Shown here: positions 36,308 through 43,778 of the stretch, piece after piece | Position numbering within the stretch: the stretch's first letter is position 1 | Layout of the letters: every line of letters starts with the position of its first letter | Origin: Acidobacteriaceae bacterium | GTDB taxonomy: Bacteria; Acidobacteriota; Terriglobia; Terriglobales; Acidobacteriaceae | Reading direction: 5' to 3' | Assembly: GCA_003151435.1 (NCBI GenBank) | Contig: PLXP01000107.1 | Span: 2,741 to 46,518 of the forward strand | Length of the DNA stretch: 43,778 bases | Program-made: the position numbers and the translations under genes | Notes under the pieces: model-generated | What the model was told of the DNA's origin: nothing | Databases searched by the model: none | Seen by the model: only the letters and a program-made list of their open reading frames with translations

Positions 36308-36598
36308 CTAAATACGAGTAGATTTGCTGTTCTTGATTTGTTCGGCAAGATACTGGGTCCAGGGGGTACTGGTCACAAGCTCGGCGTTGGTCTGAGCAAA
36401 TATCTCTCGCAACACCTGCTCGCCTCCCGCATCTGAATACGTCACGTTACGCAAATCGAGGGAAAGTTTTCTTGCGCCCAGCCGCGGAGTTGTCTCCATC
36501 CAGATTCGTCTGAGTTCTGCCACCCAAGGCCCTGCAACTCGGCCTTCCAGGGTGATTTCGATCTCTGTGTCTTTTTCCTGAACCGTGATTCTTAACAA
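36308..36598 (-). CDS. STAS-like small protein
   Basis: A 96-residue cytoplasmic protein: MLRITVQEKDTEIEITLEGRVAGPWVAELRRIW, then LDLRNVTYSDAGGEQVLREIF. The spacing resembles a STAS (anti-sigma antagonist) fold, with Ser in VTYSDAGG near the usual phosphorylation position; this is a weak similarity. The frame is open to ATG 36682, but the upstream part (MRSPGVTTAV...) has no ribosome site, while the TTG at 36598 starts at the expected fold boundary with AGGGA 11 bases upstream. It lies between the enhancer-binding protein and the Crp/Fnr gene on the same strand. Confidence 0.65.
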   Translation of the reverse strand: MLRITVQEKDTEIEITLEGRVAGPWVAELRRIWMETTPRLGARKLSLDLRNVTYSDAGGEQVLREIFAQTNAELVTSTPWTQYLAEQIKNSKSTRI

Positions 36599-36777
36599 TT
36601 GCTGGCTCGTCCCTGCGCCACGCACTGTATACAGCACGACGCATGCCAAACTCACAGCAGTTGTCACCCCAGGACTTCGCATTGAAGGGAAATGAGTTAG
36701 TGCAGATGCAACAAAATGAAACTGCCTGCTGGCGATGACAGTGACAACTGACGGTGACGTTATCTCGCCACATCTGA

Positions 36778-39123
36778 CTACATATAGTCACTCCGCTCGA
36801 CCTTGAGCTTCTTGATTTTCGAGTTTAATGTCGTCCGTTTTAGCCCCAGGCGCGCCGCCGCACCGTCCGGACCGCCAATCTGACCCTTGGATTCCCGCAG
36901 TACGCGCAGAATGTGTTCGCGCTCGGCGGCATGAAGCGTTGCACTATCGCTCTGAGAATCGTCGTCGTCCTCTTCTTCTGTCTCCAACTCCGCCAGCGGA
37001 ACATAGAGCACCGGCCCACGCGTCAGGATCACCGCCCGCTCCAGAAAGTTCTCAAGCTCGCGAATGTTCCCCGGCCACCTCCAGCGCGTCAGCGCCTTCA
37101 TCGTCTCCTCGGGAATCGTCTCGATCACCTTGCCCATGCGTCGGCTATGCGTCGATACAAAGTGCCTCACCAGCACCGGAATGTCACTGACGCGCTCCCG
37201 CAGCGGCGGAGAGAAGATAGGAAACACCTTAAGCCGGTAATAGAGGTCGGCGCGAAACTGCTTCTCCGCGACCATCTTCGCCAGATCGCGATTGGTAGCC
37301 GCGATCAGCCGCACATTCACAGCGATGGGCCGCGTTCCGCCCACCCGTTCAATCTCCCGCTCCTGCAGCGCCCGCAGCAGTTTGGGTTGCAGATCGAGCG
37401 GCAACTCGCCCACTTCGTCCAGAAAGAGCGTCCCTTCGTGCGCCAGTTCCACCTTGCCCATCTTGCGCGCGATCGCTCCCGTGAATGCGCCCTTCTCATG
37501 GCCAAAGAGTTCGCTTTCCAGCAGGCCCGCCGGTATGGCCGCGCAATTGAGCTTGACGAAGGTCCGGTCGTGGCGAGGGCTCAGGCGATGAATCGCCCGC
37601 GCCAGCAGTTCCTTCCCGGTCCCCGTCTCGCCCTGGATCAGCACCGTGGCATCCGTGGGCGCCACCGTCTCAATGTCTTTCAGCACGTTCCGCAGACCCG
37701 TGCTCTCGCCCACAATATCCTCGAACCGGTTCTCCAGGTTGATCTCTTCTTCCAGGTATTTCTTTTCCTGGCTCAACCGGTCGCGCATATCGGCAATCTG
37801 GCGAAAGGCCACCGCATTGTTCACTGCCACTGCCACCTGGTCCGCCACATCGCCCAGCATTTCTGCATCGCGGAGTGTGAACGCCGCCTCCAGCCGGCAA
37901 GCCACCGCCAATGACCCAATCGCCTCGCCTCGATGCACGAGCGGTACCCAACACCCCGACTGCATCCCCAGATCGGTCAAATGACGCACCATTTCGGGGC
38001 CGAAACGCGAACTCTGCATCCGATCCACAATCACTGGCTGCCGGGTTCTGAACGCCTCACCCGACGGCGAGCCCACCATCGGAACGTGCGCCTCCCGGAC
38101 TTCGTCGTGCTCCACACCCAGGAAATGCACAATCAGCATCCCCGTCGGCGCGTCATACAAAGCCATCGTGGCAGCGTCGTGCGGAATTAACTCCCGAATG
38201 CTCGCGGAAAAGGCCCCCAGCAGCTTGCGCACATCCATGTTGGCCAGCAGGGCGCCGCTCAACTGCAGCATCACCGCTTCTTCCGCGCGCTTGCGATCGG
38301 TAAAGTCCCGCGTGACCTTGGCAAACCCGGTCACCGCACCTGAATTGTCTAAAATGGCAGTAAGAACGCTGCTGGCCCAAAAGCGCGTCCCATCTTTGCG
38401 CACATGCCAGCCTTCCTCTTCATAGCGGCCGCGCTCCGCCGCCAGTTGCAGCAGTTGCTGCGGATGACCGCGCTCCACATCGTCATGCGTAAAGAAGCGC
38501 GAAAAATGCCGGCCCAGAATCTCTTCGGCAACGTAACCCTTGATGCGCTCCCCACCCACATTCCAGGTGACGACGTATCCCTCGCGATCGAGCATATAGA
38601 TGGAGTAGTCGCGTACGCTCTCCACAATGGACCGCAACTGCTGATCCTGGCGCCGAAGCTCGTCCAGCGCCGACCTCTGCTCGGTGGTATCGCGCACAAA
38701 GCTCAGCACCACCGGCCCTGAGGCCGTGCCGATCGGCTTCAGCATGATGTCCACCGGGAACTCGGTGCCGTCCTTGCGCAGTGCAAACAGCTCCATCGCC
38801 GACCCCATCTGCCGCGTCCGGGGGTGAGCATTGTAGTTTTCTCGATGGCTGGGGTGGCGTCCGCGCATGCGCTCGGGAACCAATGAATCGACCGGCATTC
38901 CAATCAACTCCGACCGCAAGTAACCGAACAGTTGCACGGCACGGGGATTGGCTTCGCGAATCACTCCCGTCCCGTCGATCACAAAGATCGCGTCCGGAGA
39001 GATCGTAAAGTGGTTCTCAATTGCTATTCGCGCGAATTCGGCACGGCCCTGCCTTGCCAAAGCTGCGGCATCGATCTGAGGGGAACCAGAAGGACCCAAG
39101 GCGTTTTTCCTAAGCTGCACCAT
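36778..39123 (-). CDS. PAS-PAS-GAF sigma-54 enhancer-binding protein
   Basis: A 781-residue transcription activator. Two PAS domains (about 35-150 and 165-280) and a GAF domain (about 295-440) form the sensor; a short coiled region leads to the AAA+ domain (about 470-700) with Walker A GETGTGKE (498-505), GAFTGA (545-550) and Walker B LFLDE (566-570), and a Fis-type helix-turn-helix at the end (about 745-775: [20 protein letters not shown]). GAFTGA is intact, so it can contact sigma-54. There is no receiver domain, so input is by ligand or redox rather than a phosphorelay. The frame is open to GTG 39150; ATG 39123 with GGAG about 11 bases upstream is preferred. Target promoters are not visible in this window. 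Confidence 0.92.
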   Translation of the reverse strand: MVQLRKNALGPSGSPQIDAAALARQGRAEFARIAIENHFTISPDAIFVIDGTGVIREANPRAVQLFGYLRSELIGMPVDSLVPERMRGRHPSHRENYNAHPRTRQMGSAMELFALRKDGTEFPVDIMLKPIGTASGPVVLSFVRDTTEQRSALDELRRQDQQLRSIVESVRDYSIYMLDREGYVVTWNVGGERIKGYVAEEILGRHFSRFFTHDDVERGHPQQLLQLAAERGRYEEEGWHVRKDGTRFWASSVLTAILDNSGAVTGFAKVTRDFTDRKRAEEAVMLQLSGALLANMDVRKLLGAFSASIRELIPHDAATMALYDAPTGMLIVHFLGVEHDEVREAHVPMVGSPSGEAFRTRQPVIVDRMQSSRFGPEMVRHLTDLGMQSGCWVPLVHRGEAIGSLAVACRLEAAFTLRDAEMLGDVADQVAVAVNNAVAFRQIADMRDRLSQEKKYLEEEINLENRFEDIVGESTGLRNVLKDIETVAPTDATVLIQGETGTGKELLARAIHRLSPRHDRTFVKLNCAAIPAGLLESELFGHEKGAFTGAIARKMGKVELAHEGTLFLDEVGELPLDLQPKLLRALQEREIERVGGTRPIAVNVRLIAATNRDLAKMVAEKQFRADLYYRLKVFPIFSPPLRERVSDIPVLVRHFVSTHSRRMGKVIETIPEETMKALTRWRWPGNIRELENFLERAVILTRGPVLYVPLAELETEEEDDDDSQSDSATLHAAEREHILRVLRESKGQIGGPDGAAARLGLKRTTLNSKIKKLKVERSDYM

Positions 39124-39300
39124 AGCTTCTTTGACTCCGAACCGCAACACTAAAAGTTTAAACTATGGTAACTCTTCTTAGGCAGTGCCGCAACCGAACG
39201 TCTGCGACGCTCCCGAACACCCGGCCATCGGCCACTTCGATTCCCTGCACCTTCCGGGTCCCGCCTCGAATCCAAAGCAGCACAGGAGACCTACACCCTC

Positions 39301-40044
39301 ATGGCTCAGAAAATTGCATTTATCACCGGCGGCAATCGCGGCATCGGCTTTCAAACTGCGCTCGATCTCAAGGATGCCGGCGTGAAGGTCGTCATCGGCT
39401 CGCGCGACCTCAAGCAAGGCGAAGAGGCCGCCAAAAAGCTTCGCGCCGCGGGCGTTGACGCCGACGTGCTCGAGTTTGACATCACCAAGTCCAGCGATTA
39501 CCAGGCGGCATACGACTACTTCAACTCGAAATACGGCCGTCTCGACATTCTGGTCAACAACGCCGGCATCGCGGGCGGCACGTTCCCGGGCACTGGGCCC
39601 GAACACACCGCCACGGATGTGCCCGGCGACCTTCTCCACAAGGTCTTCGAGACCAACTTCTTTGCGCCGGTTGCGCTCACCCGGGCGTTGTTGCCACTGA
39701 TCAAGAAGAGCCCGGCAGGTCGTATCGTCAATCTCTCCAGCATTCTTGCCTCGCTGGCCCTGCACGCCAACCCCGAATCGCCCATCTACAACTCCAAGTC
39801 CTTCGCCTACGACGCGTCAAAGACCGCCCTCAACGCCTTCACCATCCACCTCGCCTATGACCTGCGCGACACAAACATCAAGGTGAACTCCGCTCACCCG
39901 GGATGGGTCAAAACAGACATGGGCGGCGAGCATGCCCCCATGGAGGTAAAAGACGGCGCCAAAACCAGCGTCGCCCTGGCCACACTCCCCAGTGACGGCC
40001 CCACGGGCGGCTATTTCCACCTGGGTCAGCCGCTGCCCTGGTAA
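39301..40044 (+). CDS. Short-chain dehydrogenase/reductase
   Basis: A 247-residue classical SDR. The cofactor motif is TGGNRGIG (9-16), followed by NNAG (86-89), the catalytic serine in NLSSI (146/147), and the active pair in YDASK (Y170, K174). Arg13 after the glycine motif and Arg at the end of beta-2 (GSRDL) suggest NADP(H). The start ATG 39301 has AGGAG 12 bases upstream, slightly far. Divergent from the enhancer-binding protein across 177 bp; that gap may hold both promoters. The substrate is unknown. Confidence 0.9.
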   Translation: MAQKIAFITGGNRGIGFQTALDLKDAGVKVVIGSRDLKQGEEAAKKLRAAGVDADVLEFDITKSSDYQAAYDYFNSKYGRLDILVNNAGIAGGTFPGTGPEHTATDVPGDLLHKVFETNFFAPVALTRALLPLIKKSPAGRIVNLSSILASLALHANPESPIYNSKSFAYDASKTALNAFTIHLAYDLRDTNIKVNSAHPGWVKTDMGGEHAPMEVKDGAKTSVALATLPSDGPTGGYFHLGQPLPW

Positions 40045-40120
40045 CACGCCCCACCTTCACCCTCCACCACGTCGTGGGTGCCGGGTGCCCAGACATATAA
40101 TCGACCCTGCGCACCAAGCC

Positions 40121-40152
40121 GGGTGCCCCACCCTTGGATTTTCAAGGGTGGG
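40121..40152. repeat. GGGTGCC-type palindromic element, copy B
   Basis: GGGTGCCCCACCCTTG runs into a perfect 10-bp stem CCCACCCTTG (40127-40136) / CAAGGGTGGG (40143-40152) with a 6-nt loop. Same core as the copy at 33366-33420. A partial GGGTGCC also occurs just before, near 40076-40089. Confidence 0.7.
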
Positions 40153-40423
40153 ATTGGACAGAGCTGACCGGCTCTTTCGCAAGTTCTATCTCGAACTGGG
40201 GTGCCCCAAGTCTCGATTTTGAGACCTGGCAGAGTCTTGGCTTGCAGAGAATTACCACCCTTTGCCGCACAATCATAAGAGAGGACGGGAGAAACCTCAC
40301 CAATCTGTCAGGGATCTGCCCGGTCCGTACCCCCCTCCCCCCCTCCCCAAAATACCGGTAAATCCTGGTTTAACTTACACAAAATCAACAGGTTACAGCG
40401 ATATTTCCCGTCAAGTACTCACT

Positions 40424-40452
40424 TGCAAGTCATTTATAATCATTAACTTGCA
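40424..40452. repeat. AT-rich inverted repeat
   Basis: TGCAAGT (40424-40430) and ACTTGCA (40446-40452) are perfect inverted arms around a 15-bp AT-rich centre. The shape fits a dimeric regulator site, but no start codon lies close enough to say which gene it would serve. A second overlapping ACTTGCA at 40421-40427 makes a nested palindrome with the left arm. Confidence 0.45.
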
Positions 40453-40602
40453 GAAATTTGGATCGCGGAAAACGTCGGATATCCGTCCCACTCAGGTTGG
40501 TCCGGCGGGGTGAGGCCGACAAAACAACCGTATTGCGGTTGCTCTGTACGAGTGCACGACGATGCATGCTGCGAAAAAACTCGATTCGGTGAAGGGGACG
40601 GA

Positions 40603-40752
40603 CTTTACAGGCTGCGGAAAAACCAAATCTGGAGGGAGGCGGGGGTTTTAACCCCCGCATAAAGCCAAAAGAATCAATGCGGGCTTTAGCCCCGGAGGGA
40701 CGTTTTTCGCTGATTCATGCCGCAAATCGCCCTTTTTCCGCAGCCTGTAAAG
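40603..40752. repeat. 150-bp element with 20-bp perfect terminal inverted repeats
   Basis: CTTTACAGGCTGCGGAAAAA (40603-40622) is repeated exactly in reverse complement at 40733-40752. Inside lie a strong hairpin GCGGGGGTT/AACCCCCGC (40639-40658) and a smaller GGGCT/AGCCC (40681-40692). There is no open frame in it. The structure resembles a MITE or a large REP-type element; no flanking target-site duplication is obvious. Confidence 0.8.
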
Positions 40753-40896
40753 CCGCCCAAACGCTTCGTGTTTGGCATCTTCCGGTTGCTATCCTGGTCG
40801 AGTTCCTTTTGAAGGTCTGCTCCATCTGCGCGCGGCGTCTGTCGGTGGCAGACTGCGACGAGCGGTACCCAATCGTCCACCGCAGTTTCGCTCGTC

Positions 40897-41742
40897 TTAC
40901 TTCCCTGCTCCAAGGGACTCGAGGGCCTTTGCCAGGTTTTGTTTGACTTCGGGATTGTCCGGATGTTGGGCCAGCGCTAATTTGAGGACCATCGCGGCTT
41001 CTCCTTTTCGGTTGAGTTGCGTCAGAACGTCGGCCAGCAGATTGGCCACATCGAGGGAGTCGGGTGTTGTGTTCAAACCGTCCTGCAACACCTTGACTGC
41101 CTCCTCGGGATTGGCCATTTTTGCGTAAGCCAGGCCAAGGTTCACACTCTGCTGCGCGGTTCGCTGGGGTACAAGGCGGGGGCTATCCAGTAACGTGATT
41201 GTCTCCGCAAAATTGTTGTCGCTGATAAGGTCGCTGGAGAGGCTGTCGAGCGCGCTGGAGGACTCGGGGTCGAGCGCCAGTGCCGCGCGCCACTCGGTCT
41301 CCGCGTCTGCTGTGGAATGCAACGAATCCAACGCCGTGCCCAGGATCAAGTGGATCTTGATGTCGCGGAAGCCGAGTTTTTCCGCTTCCTGGAGTGAAGC
41401 AACCGCTTCCTTCGTATCTCCGGAAAAATACAGGCTCACTCCAAACATGAAAGCGACATGAGCCAAGTCGGGCTGGGTCGGCTCCATCTGCAAAGAAGTT
41501 GCAAATGCTTCGGCTGCGCACGCGTACTGTTGCTGCCCGGCGTACCAGACGCCCAGGTCGTTGTACAGCGTGGCAGTGGGCTTGCTTTGGAGCTTCGATT
41601 TCATCTCTGCTGGTGGCGTACACGTCTCCGACCACAGGGATGATGCCGCCATCAGAGCAAAAGACATGCCCAGACAGGCCGCACAGCGGAGTACGCTGCC
41701 CCTTCCAAAACCTGTTCGGCTTTTCAAGCTACTTGCTTCCAT
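40897..41742 (-). CDS. Exported TPR-repeat protein
   Basis: A 281-residue protein with a signal-peptide-like or lipoprotein-like N-terminus (GSVLRCAACLGMSFALMAASSLWS) and about five tetratricopeptide-like helical pairs (from residue 55 on, for example ATLYNDLGVWYAGQQQYACAAEAFATSL, and NLGLAYAKMANPEEAVKVLQDGL near 200). TPRs bind other proteins; the partner here is probably the propeller protein encoded just upstream. ATG 41742 lies inside that gene, overlapping its stop by 14 bases, so translation is coupled. The open frame extends to 41871 but within the other gene. Confidence 0.82.
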   Translation of the reverse strand: MEASSLKSRTGFGRGSVLRCAACLGMSFALMAASSLWSETCTPPAEMKSKLQSKPTATLYNDLGVWYAGQQQYACAAEAFATSLQMEPTQPDLAHVAFMFGVSLYFSGDTKEAVASLQEAEKLGFRDIKIHLILGTALDSLHSTADAETEWRAALALDPESSSALDSLSSDLISDNNFAETITLLDSPRLVPQRTAQQSVNLGLAYAKMANPEEAVKVLQDGLNTTPDSLDVANLLADVLTQLNRKGEAAMVLKLALAQHPDNPEVKQNLAKALESLGAGK

Positions 41743-43396
41743 CGGCAACGTGAACCTGAATGTCTTCAATTCCGTCGGCGTCCATGTTGACGAATTCGGG
41801 AAGGTTGACGGCGCGATTTGCGGCCGTTGCGTTGTCGATAAGAATCGCCGGGCTGTCGTTGCCGTTCGCATCCAGGTGGGTAAGATACATCTGCGTGTAC
41901 GGGGACCTTGCCTTGGACGAAAACACCAGCCAATGTCCGTTGGGAGAAAAGCTGTGCCACGAATTCATGAGCCGGGTGTTGGCGCGCATGCGGCGCGGCG
42001 CCCCGCCCCCAGACGGGATGATGTAGAGCTGACTGTCAGGGCGCATGAGCTGGCCGTTCTTGCACTGCACAAAAACGATCCACTTGCCATCGGGGGAGAC
42101 CTTTGGGAAGTTGTTGCTCATGCCGTTCGCTGACGCTCCAACGATCGGCTCCGGCGTACCACCCTTGCCGTTGTTGAACGGGATGCGGTACAGCTCGAAC
42201 TGAATCTGCGTCTCGTTGGGATCGTTGGCGCGCAGCGCGGGAGGTTGCCCCTTGGGCCGCGGATCGCGGGCTTCGGCACGGGCAAACACGATGTACTTGC
42301 CGTCGGGGCTCCACACTCCATCGGTCTGCACATACTTTGGATCGTCGGCTCCGGGCAGCGGCAGGCGCAGGCCGGTGGCGCGGCTGTAATACTCCAGAAT
42401 GCCGCGCGTGGGATAGAAGACCTGCAGGAATCGGTAGTCCATGAAGTTGGTGACATAGTAGCTGTCGATCATTCGGCTAAGCGCGGGACCGGCGAAGCTG
42501 CTGAGGACATAGCGGCCGTCGGGCGATACCTGTGACATGAACCCAACCCTGACCTGGCCCACCCGGCCATCGGTATTCCAGTGCACCATGTCCTTGCTCA
42601 GGATGGTCATGTGCTTCTGGACTGGAACGACCGCGTAAAGGCCCTTGTCGTTGGCCGGCCCGTCGATGTCCATGCCGAAGGTCTTGCCATCTGCTGAAAA
42701 GGAGTGGCAGTTGGCGCAAGTCGGCATGTCTTTGAGAACGGTGTGGCTCTCCGCTTTGCGGATATCGCGCATGCGCCAATGGATCAGGGGGATCGAAGAC
42801 TGAGCCAGCGGCGATACCACTCCGCTGACACCCGTGCTCGGCATCAGTGGCACGTCGCGGTAGAAGATCGGCGCCCCAACCTCATCCACTGACGTGGAGA
42901 GAGCAATGTGTGCCTGTGACCATGCGACCTGGCCGTCGCGGTAGCCAGTAACGGTGACCGTGGCCGGCCGCATGACGGAGTGCGCCTGGATGACAGTCCA
43001 CGTGGTCACATCGGGAGTCCACGTCCAGGTCGCGGCTTGCTGCGCGGTCAGCTTTGGCGGCTCATTGGAATCGCTGACGCACTGCGGATCAATCGCTCCC
43101 AAATGCAGGCGCTCTCCCTTGGAGAAAACGTGGATCGCCGGAGACTTGTCAGCAAACGAGACATCGAGGCTCCACGAAGTTCCCGCTGCATCGCGCCACA
43201 AGAATGTTGGAGGAGTGATGCCGGGGGGAAAGATGGAACCGGTCTCTGGATAGTCGATGGAGATGAGGGACAAAGACCGTGGAGCATCCTGCGCCGCATA
43301 TGCCGATGCGCTGGAGAGAAGTGCGACAGCCAATGTGGTGAACAGCGTGAGGTTCTTGAGCCGGGCACGTTTTTGGGTCGTGAAAGTTGGGGACAC
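41729..43396 (-). CDS. Exported beta-propeller (PD40/TolB-like) protein with a CxxCH haem motif
   Basis: A 555-residue exported protein. The signal peptide ends near SAYAAQ (36). An N-terminal beta-rich region (about 40-205) is followed by CANCH at 227-231, a single c-type haem attachment motif, and then PD40/WD40-like propeller blades (about 280-530; repeated SPDGKYIVFAR, SPDGKWIVFVQ, SPNGHWLVFSS). No distal methionine ligand can be assigned by eye. If haem is attached it would be a mono-haem periplasmic protein; otherwise CxxCH may bind metal. The start GTG 43396 has GGAGG five to six bases upstream. It overlaps the TPR gene by 14 bases, so they form one operon. Function is unknown. Confidence 0.82.
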   Translation of the reverse strand: MSPTFTTQKRARLKNLTLFTTLAVALLSSASAYAAQDAPRSLSLISIDYPETGSIFPPGITPPTFLWRDAAGTSWSLDVSFADKSPAIHVFSKGERLHLGAIDPQCVSDSNEPPKLTAQQAATWTWTPDVTTWTVIQAHSVMRPATVTVTGYRDGQVAWSQAHIALSTSVDEVGAPIFYRDVPLMPSTGVSGVVSPLAQSSIPLIHWRMRDIRKAESHTVLKDMPTCANCHSFSADGKTFGMDIDGPANDKGLYAVVPVQKHMTILSKDMVHWNTDGRVGQVRVGFMSQVSPDGRYVLSSFAGPALSRMIDSYYVTNFMDYRFLQVFYPTRGILEYYSRATGLRLPLPGADDPKYVQTDGVWSPDGKYIVFARAEARDPRPKGQPPALRANDPNETQIQFELYRIPFNNGKGGTPEPIVGASANGMSNNFPKVSPDGKWIVFVQCKNGQLMRPDSQLYIIPSGGGAPRRMRANTRLMNSWHSFSPNGHWLVFSSKARSPYTQMYLTHLDANGNDSPAILIDNATAANRAVNLPEFVNMDADGIEDIQVHVADGSK

Positions 43397-43494
43397 TGTT
43401 CCTCCACTGGTGTCTCAACCTGCACATCTACGAGCTCTGGACAAAGCCAGGATCGTGCCGATCGCTCAAAGTCAGGTCGGAATCCAGAGCGGTG

Positions 43495-43515
43495 GCCCCC
43501 AGCTGAACTGGGGGC
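43495..43515. repeat. Hairpin between the partial right-edge gene and the propeller gene
   Basis: GCCCCCAG (43495-43502) pairs with CTGGGGGC (43508-43515) around a 5-nt loop. An outer GGTGG/CCACC can extend it. There is no T-run on either strand, so I call it only a structured repeat, possibly a terminator for the gene to its right. Confidence 0.4.
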
Positions 43516-43569
43516 TTGACCACCTGAATCGTTATTGTAATTTCGAGAAGGCCACGACCCTATTCACTC

Positions 43570-43778
43570 TCACTGGCTTTTGGCGGACTGCGCTGCCGTG
43601 AGCACCAGTTGTTGCTGATCTGCCGTGATCACCTTCTGGTAGAAGTCGCGCAGAGGGGTGTACTCCTTTGCATCCAGCAGAGTAAACCCGCGGGCCAGGA
43701 TGCGCGCGCTGGTGATGGAGGTGCCAGCCGACTTGGAGCGAAGCTGGTAAGCGGCATTCTCTTCCCACTTGAACACCG
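43570..43778 (-). CDS. C-terminal fragment of an unidentified gene (DUF3857/transglutaminase-like, tentative)
   Basis: The last 68 codons of a gene that enters from the right edge, reading ...FKWEENAAYQLRSKSAGTSI and ending ...QQQLVLTAAQSAKSQ. The ending with FYQKVITADQQQLVL resembles the C-termini of DUF3857/transglutaminase-like proteins of Acidobacteria and Bacteroidetes; this is a memory-based guess. The in-frame GTG at 43776 is an internal valine rather than a start. Same strand as the propeller and TPR genes, 173 bp upstream of the former. Confidence 0.6.
   Translation of the reverse strand, partial: VFKWEENAAYQLRSKSAGTSITSARILARGFTLLDAKEYTPLRDFYQKVITADQQQLVLTAAQSAKSQ

Larger units (their letters stand above)
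40045..40896. other. Repeat-rich non-coding region
   Basis: No convincing gene is seen in these 852 bp. It holds a GGGTGCC palindrome (40121-40152), a poly-C tract near 40328-40348, an AT-rich inverted repeat TGCAAGT/ACTTGCA (40424-40430 with 40446-40452), and a larger element bounded by a perfect 20-bp inverted repeat (40603-40752). Short frames here are spread over these repeats and are not called. Confidence 0.7.

Noticed and set aside
39151..39300. Sigma-54 (-24/-12) promoter between the enhancer-binding protein and the SDR gene
   Set aside because: No GG-N10-GC arrangement with the TGGCAC / TTGC context was found in this gap or in the gap at 36683-36777.
40430..40660. 76-residue minus-strand frame in the repeat region
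   Set aside because: It runs across the inverted-repeat element and has no ribosome site; it is a product of repeat DNA.
1..43778. tRNA, rRNA, CRISPR arrays, integrases and transposases
   Set aside because: Looked for T-loop (GGTTCGANTCC) contexts, regularly spaced repeats and recombinase motifs by eye; none held up.

Overview
The window most likely comes from an Acidobacteria genome (Terriglobia-like). The evidence is a GC-rich chromosome-type sequence, two large Oar-like TonB-dependent receptors that begin with a carboxypeptidase-regulatory-like domain, many secreted glycoside hydrolases with no SusD partner, an RxxD-GGDEF/HD-GYP signalling protein, and intergenic GGGTGCCCCACCC-type palindromes that I associate with this phylum. 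This is inference from gene content; there is no rRNA or tRNA in the window. I saw no phage genes, transposase or CRISPR array.

Layout. (1) 1-3907, minus strand: a peptide/oligopeptide-type ABC importer operon, in the order permease, permease, binding protein, ATPase (cut by the left edge), with stop/start overlaps at every junction. (2) 4097-6583, minus: a membrane-anchored HD-GYP/GAF/GGDEF cyclic-di-GMP protein. (3) 7255-11993, plus: a secreted subtilase with C-terminal VMWG repeats, a terminator, then a secreted GH9 enzyme. (4) 12074-13081, minus: a membrane-anchored protein with a carboxypeptidase-regulatory-like domain. (5) 13233-21285, plus: a Tat-exported PF10091/GH144-like hydrolase, an ABC exporter, and a 1499-residue cyclic beta-1,2-glucan-synthase-family enzyme that stops at the boundary where the GH94 chain-length domain normally begins. 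(6) 21339-26522, minus: a TonB-dependent receptor followed by a GH39-like enzyme. (7) 26804-29706: an MFS carrier, a secreted HAD acid phosphatase and a divergent phosphoglycolate-phosphatase-like HAD. (8) 29932-35407: a second Oar-like receptor, a beta-solenoid membrane protein, an SDR39U1-type epimerase and two small hypothetical genes among short repeats. (9) 35577-39123, minus: a regulatory block of a sigma-54 enhancer-binding protein, a STAS-like protein and a Crp/Fnr regulator. (10) 39301-40044: an SDR oxidoreductase. (11) 40045-40896: a repeat-rich non-coding stretch with a 20-bp perfect inverted repeat. (12) 40897-43778, minus: a TPR protein, a beta-propeller protein carrying a CxxCH haem motif, and the end of another gene.

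How the genes fit together. The middle of the window looks like a carbohydrate region: GH9, GH144-like and GH39-like enzymes, an outer-membrane receptor and an exporter/synthase pair. The most interesting part is 13233-21285. A GT84-type synthase without the GH94 module lies 6 bp behind an ABC exporter and downstream of a periplasm-targeted enzyme of the clan that cuts beta-1,2-glucans. I infer a make, export and trim system for a beta-1,2-glucan whose length control must differ from Brucella/Agrobacterium Cgs. The rest of the window is regulation and housekeeping.
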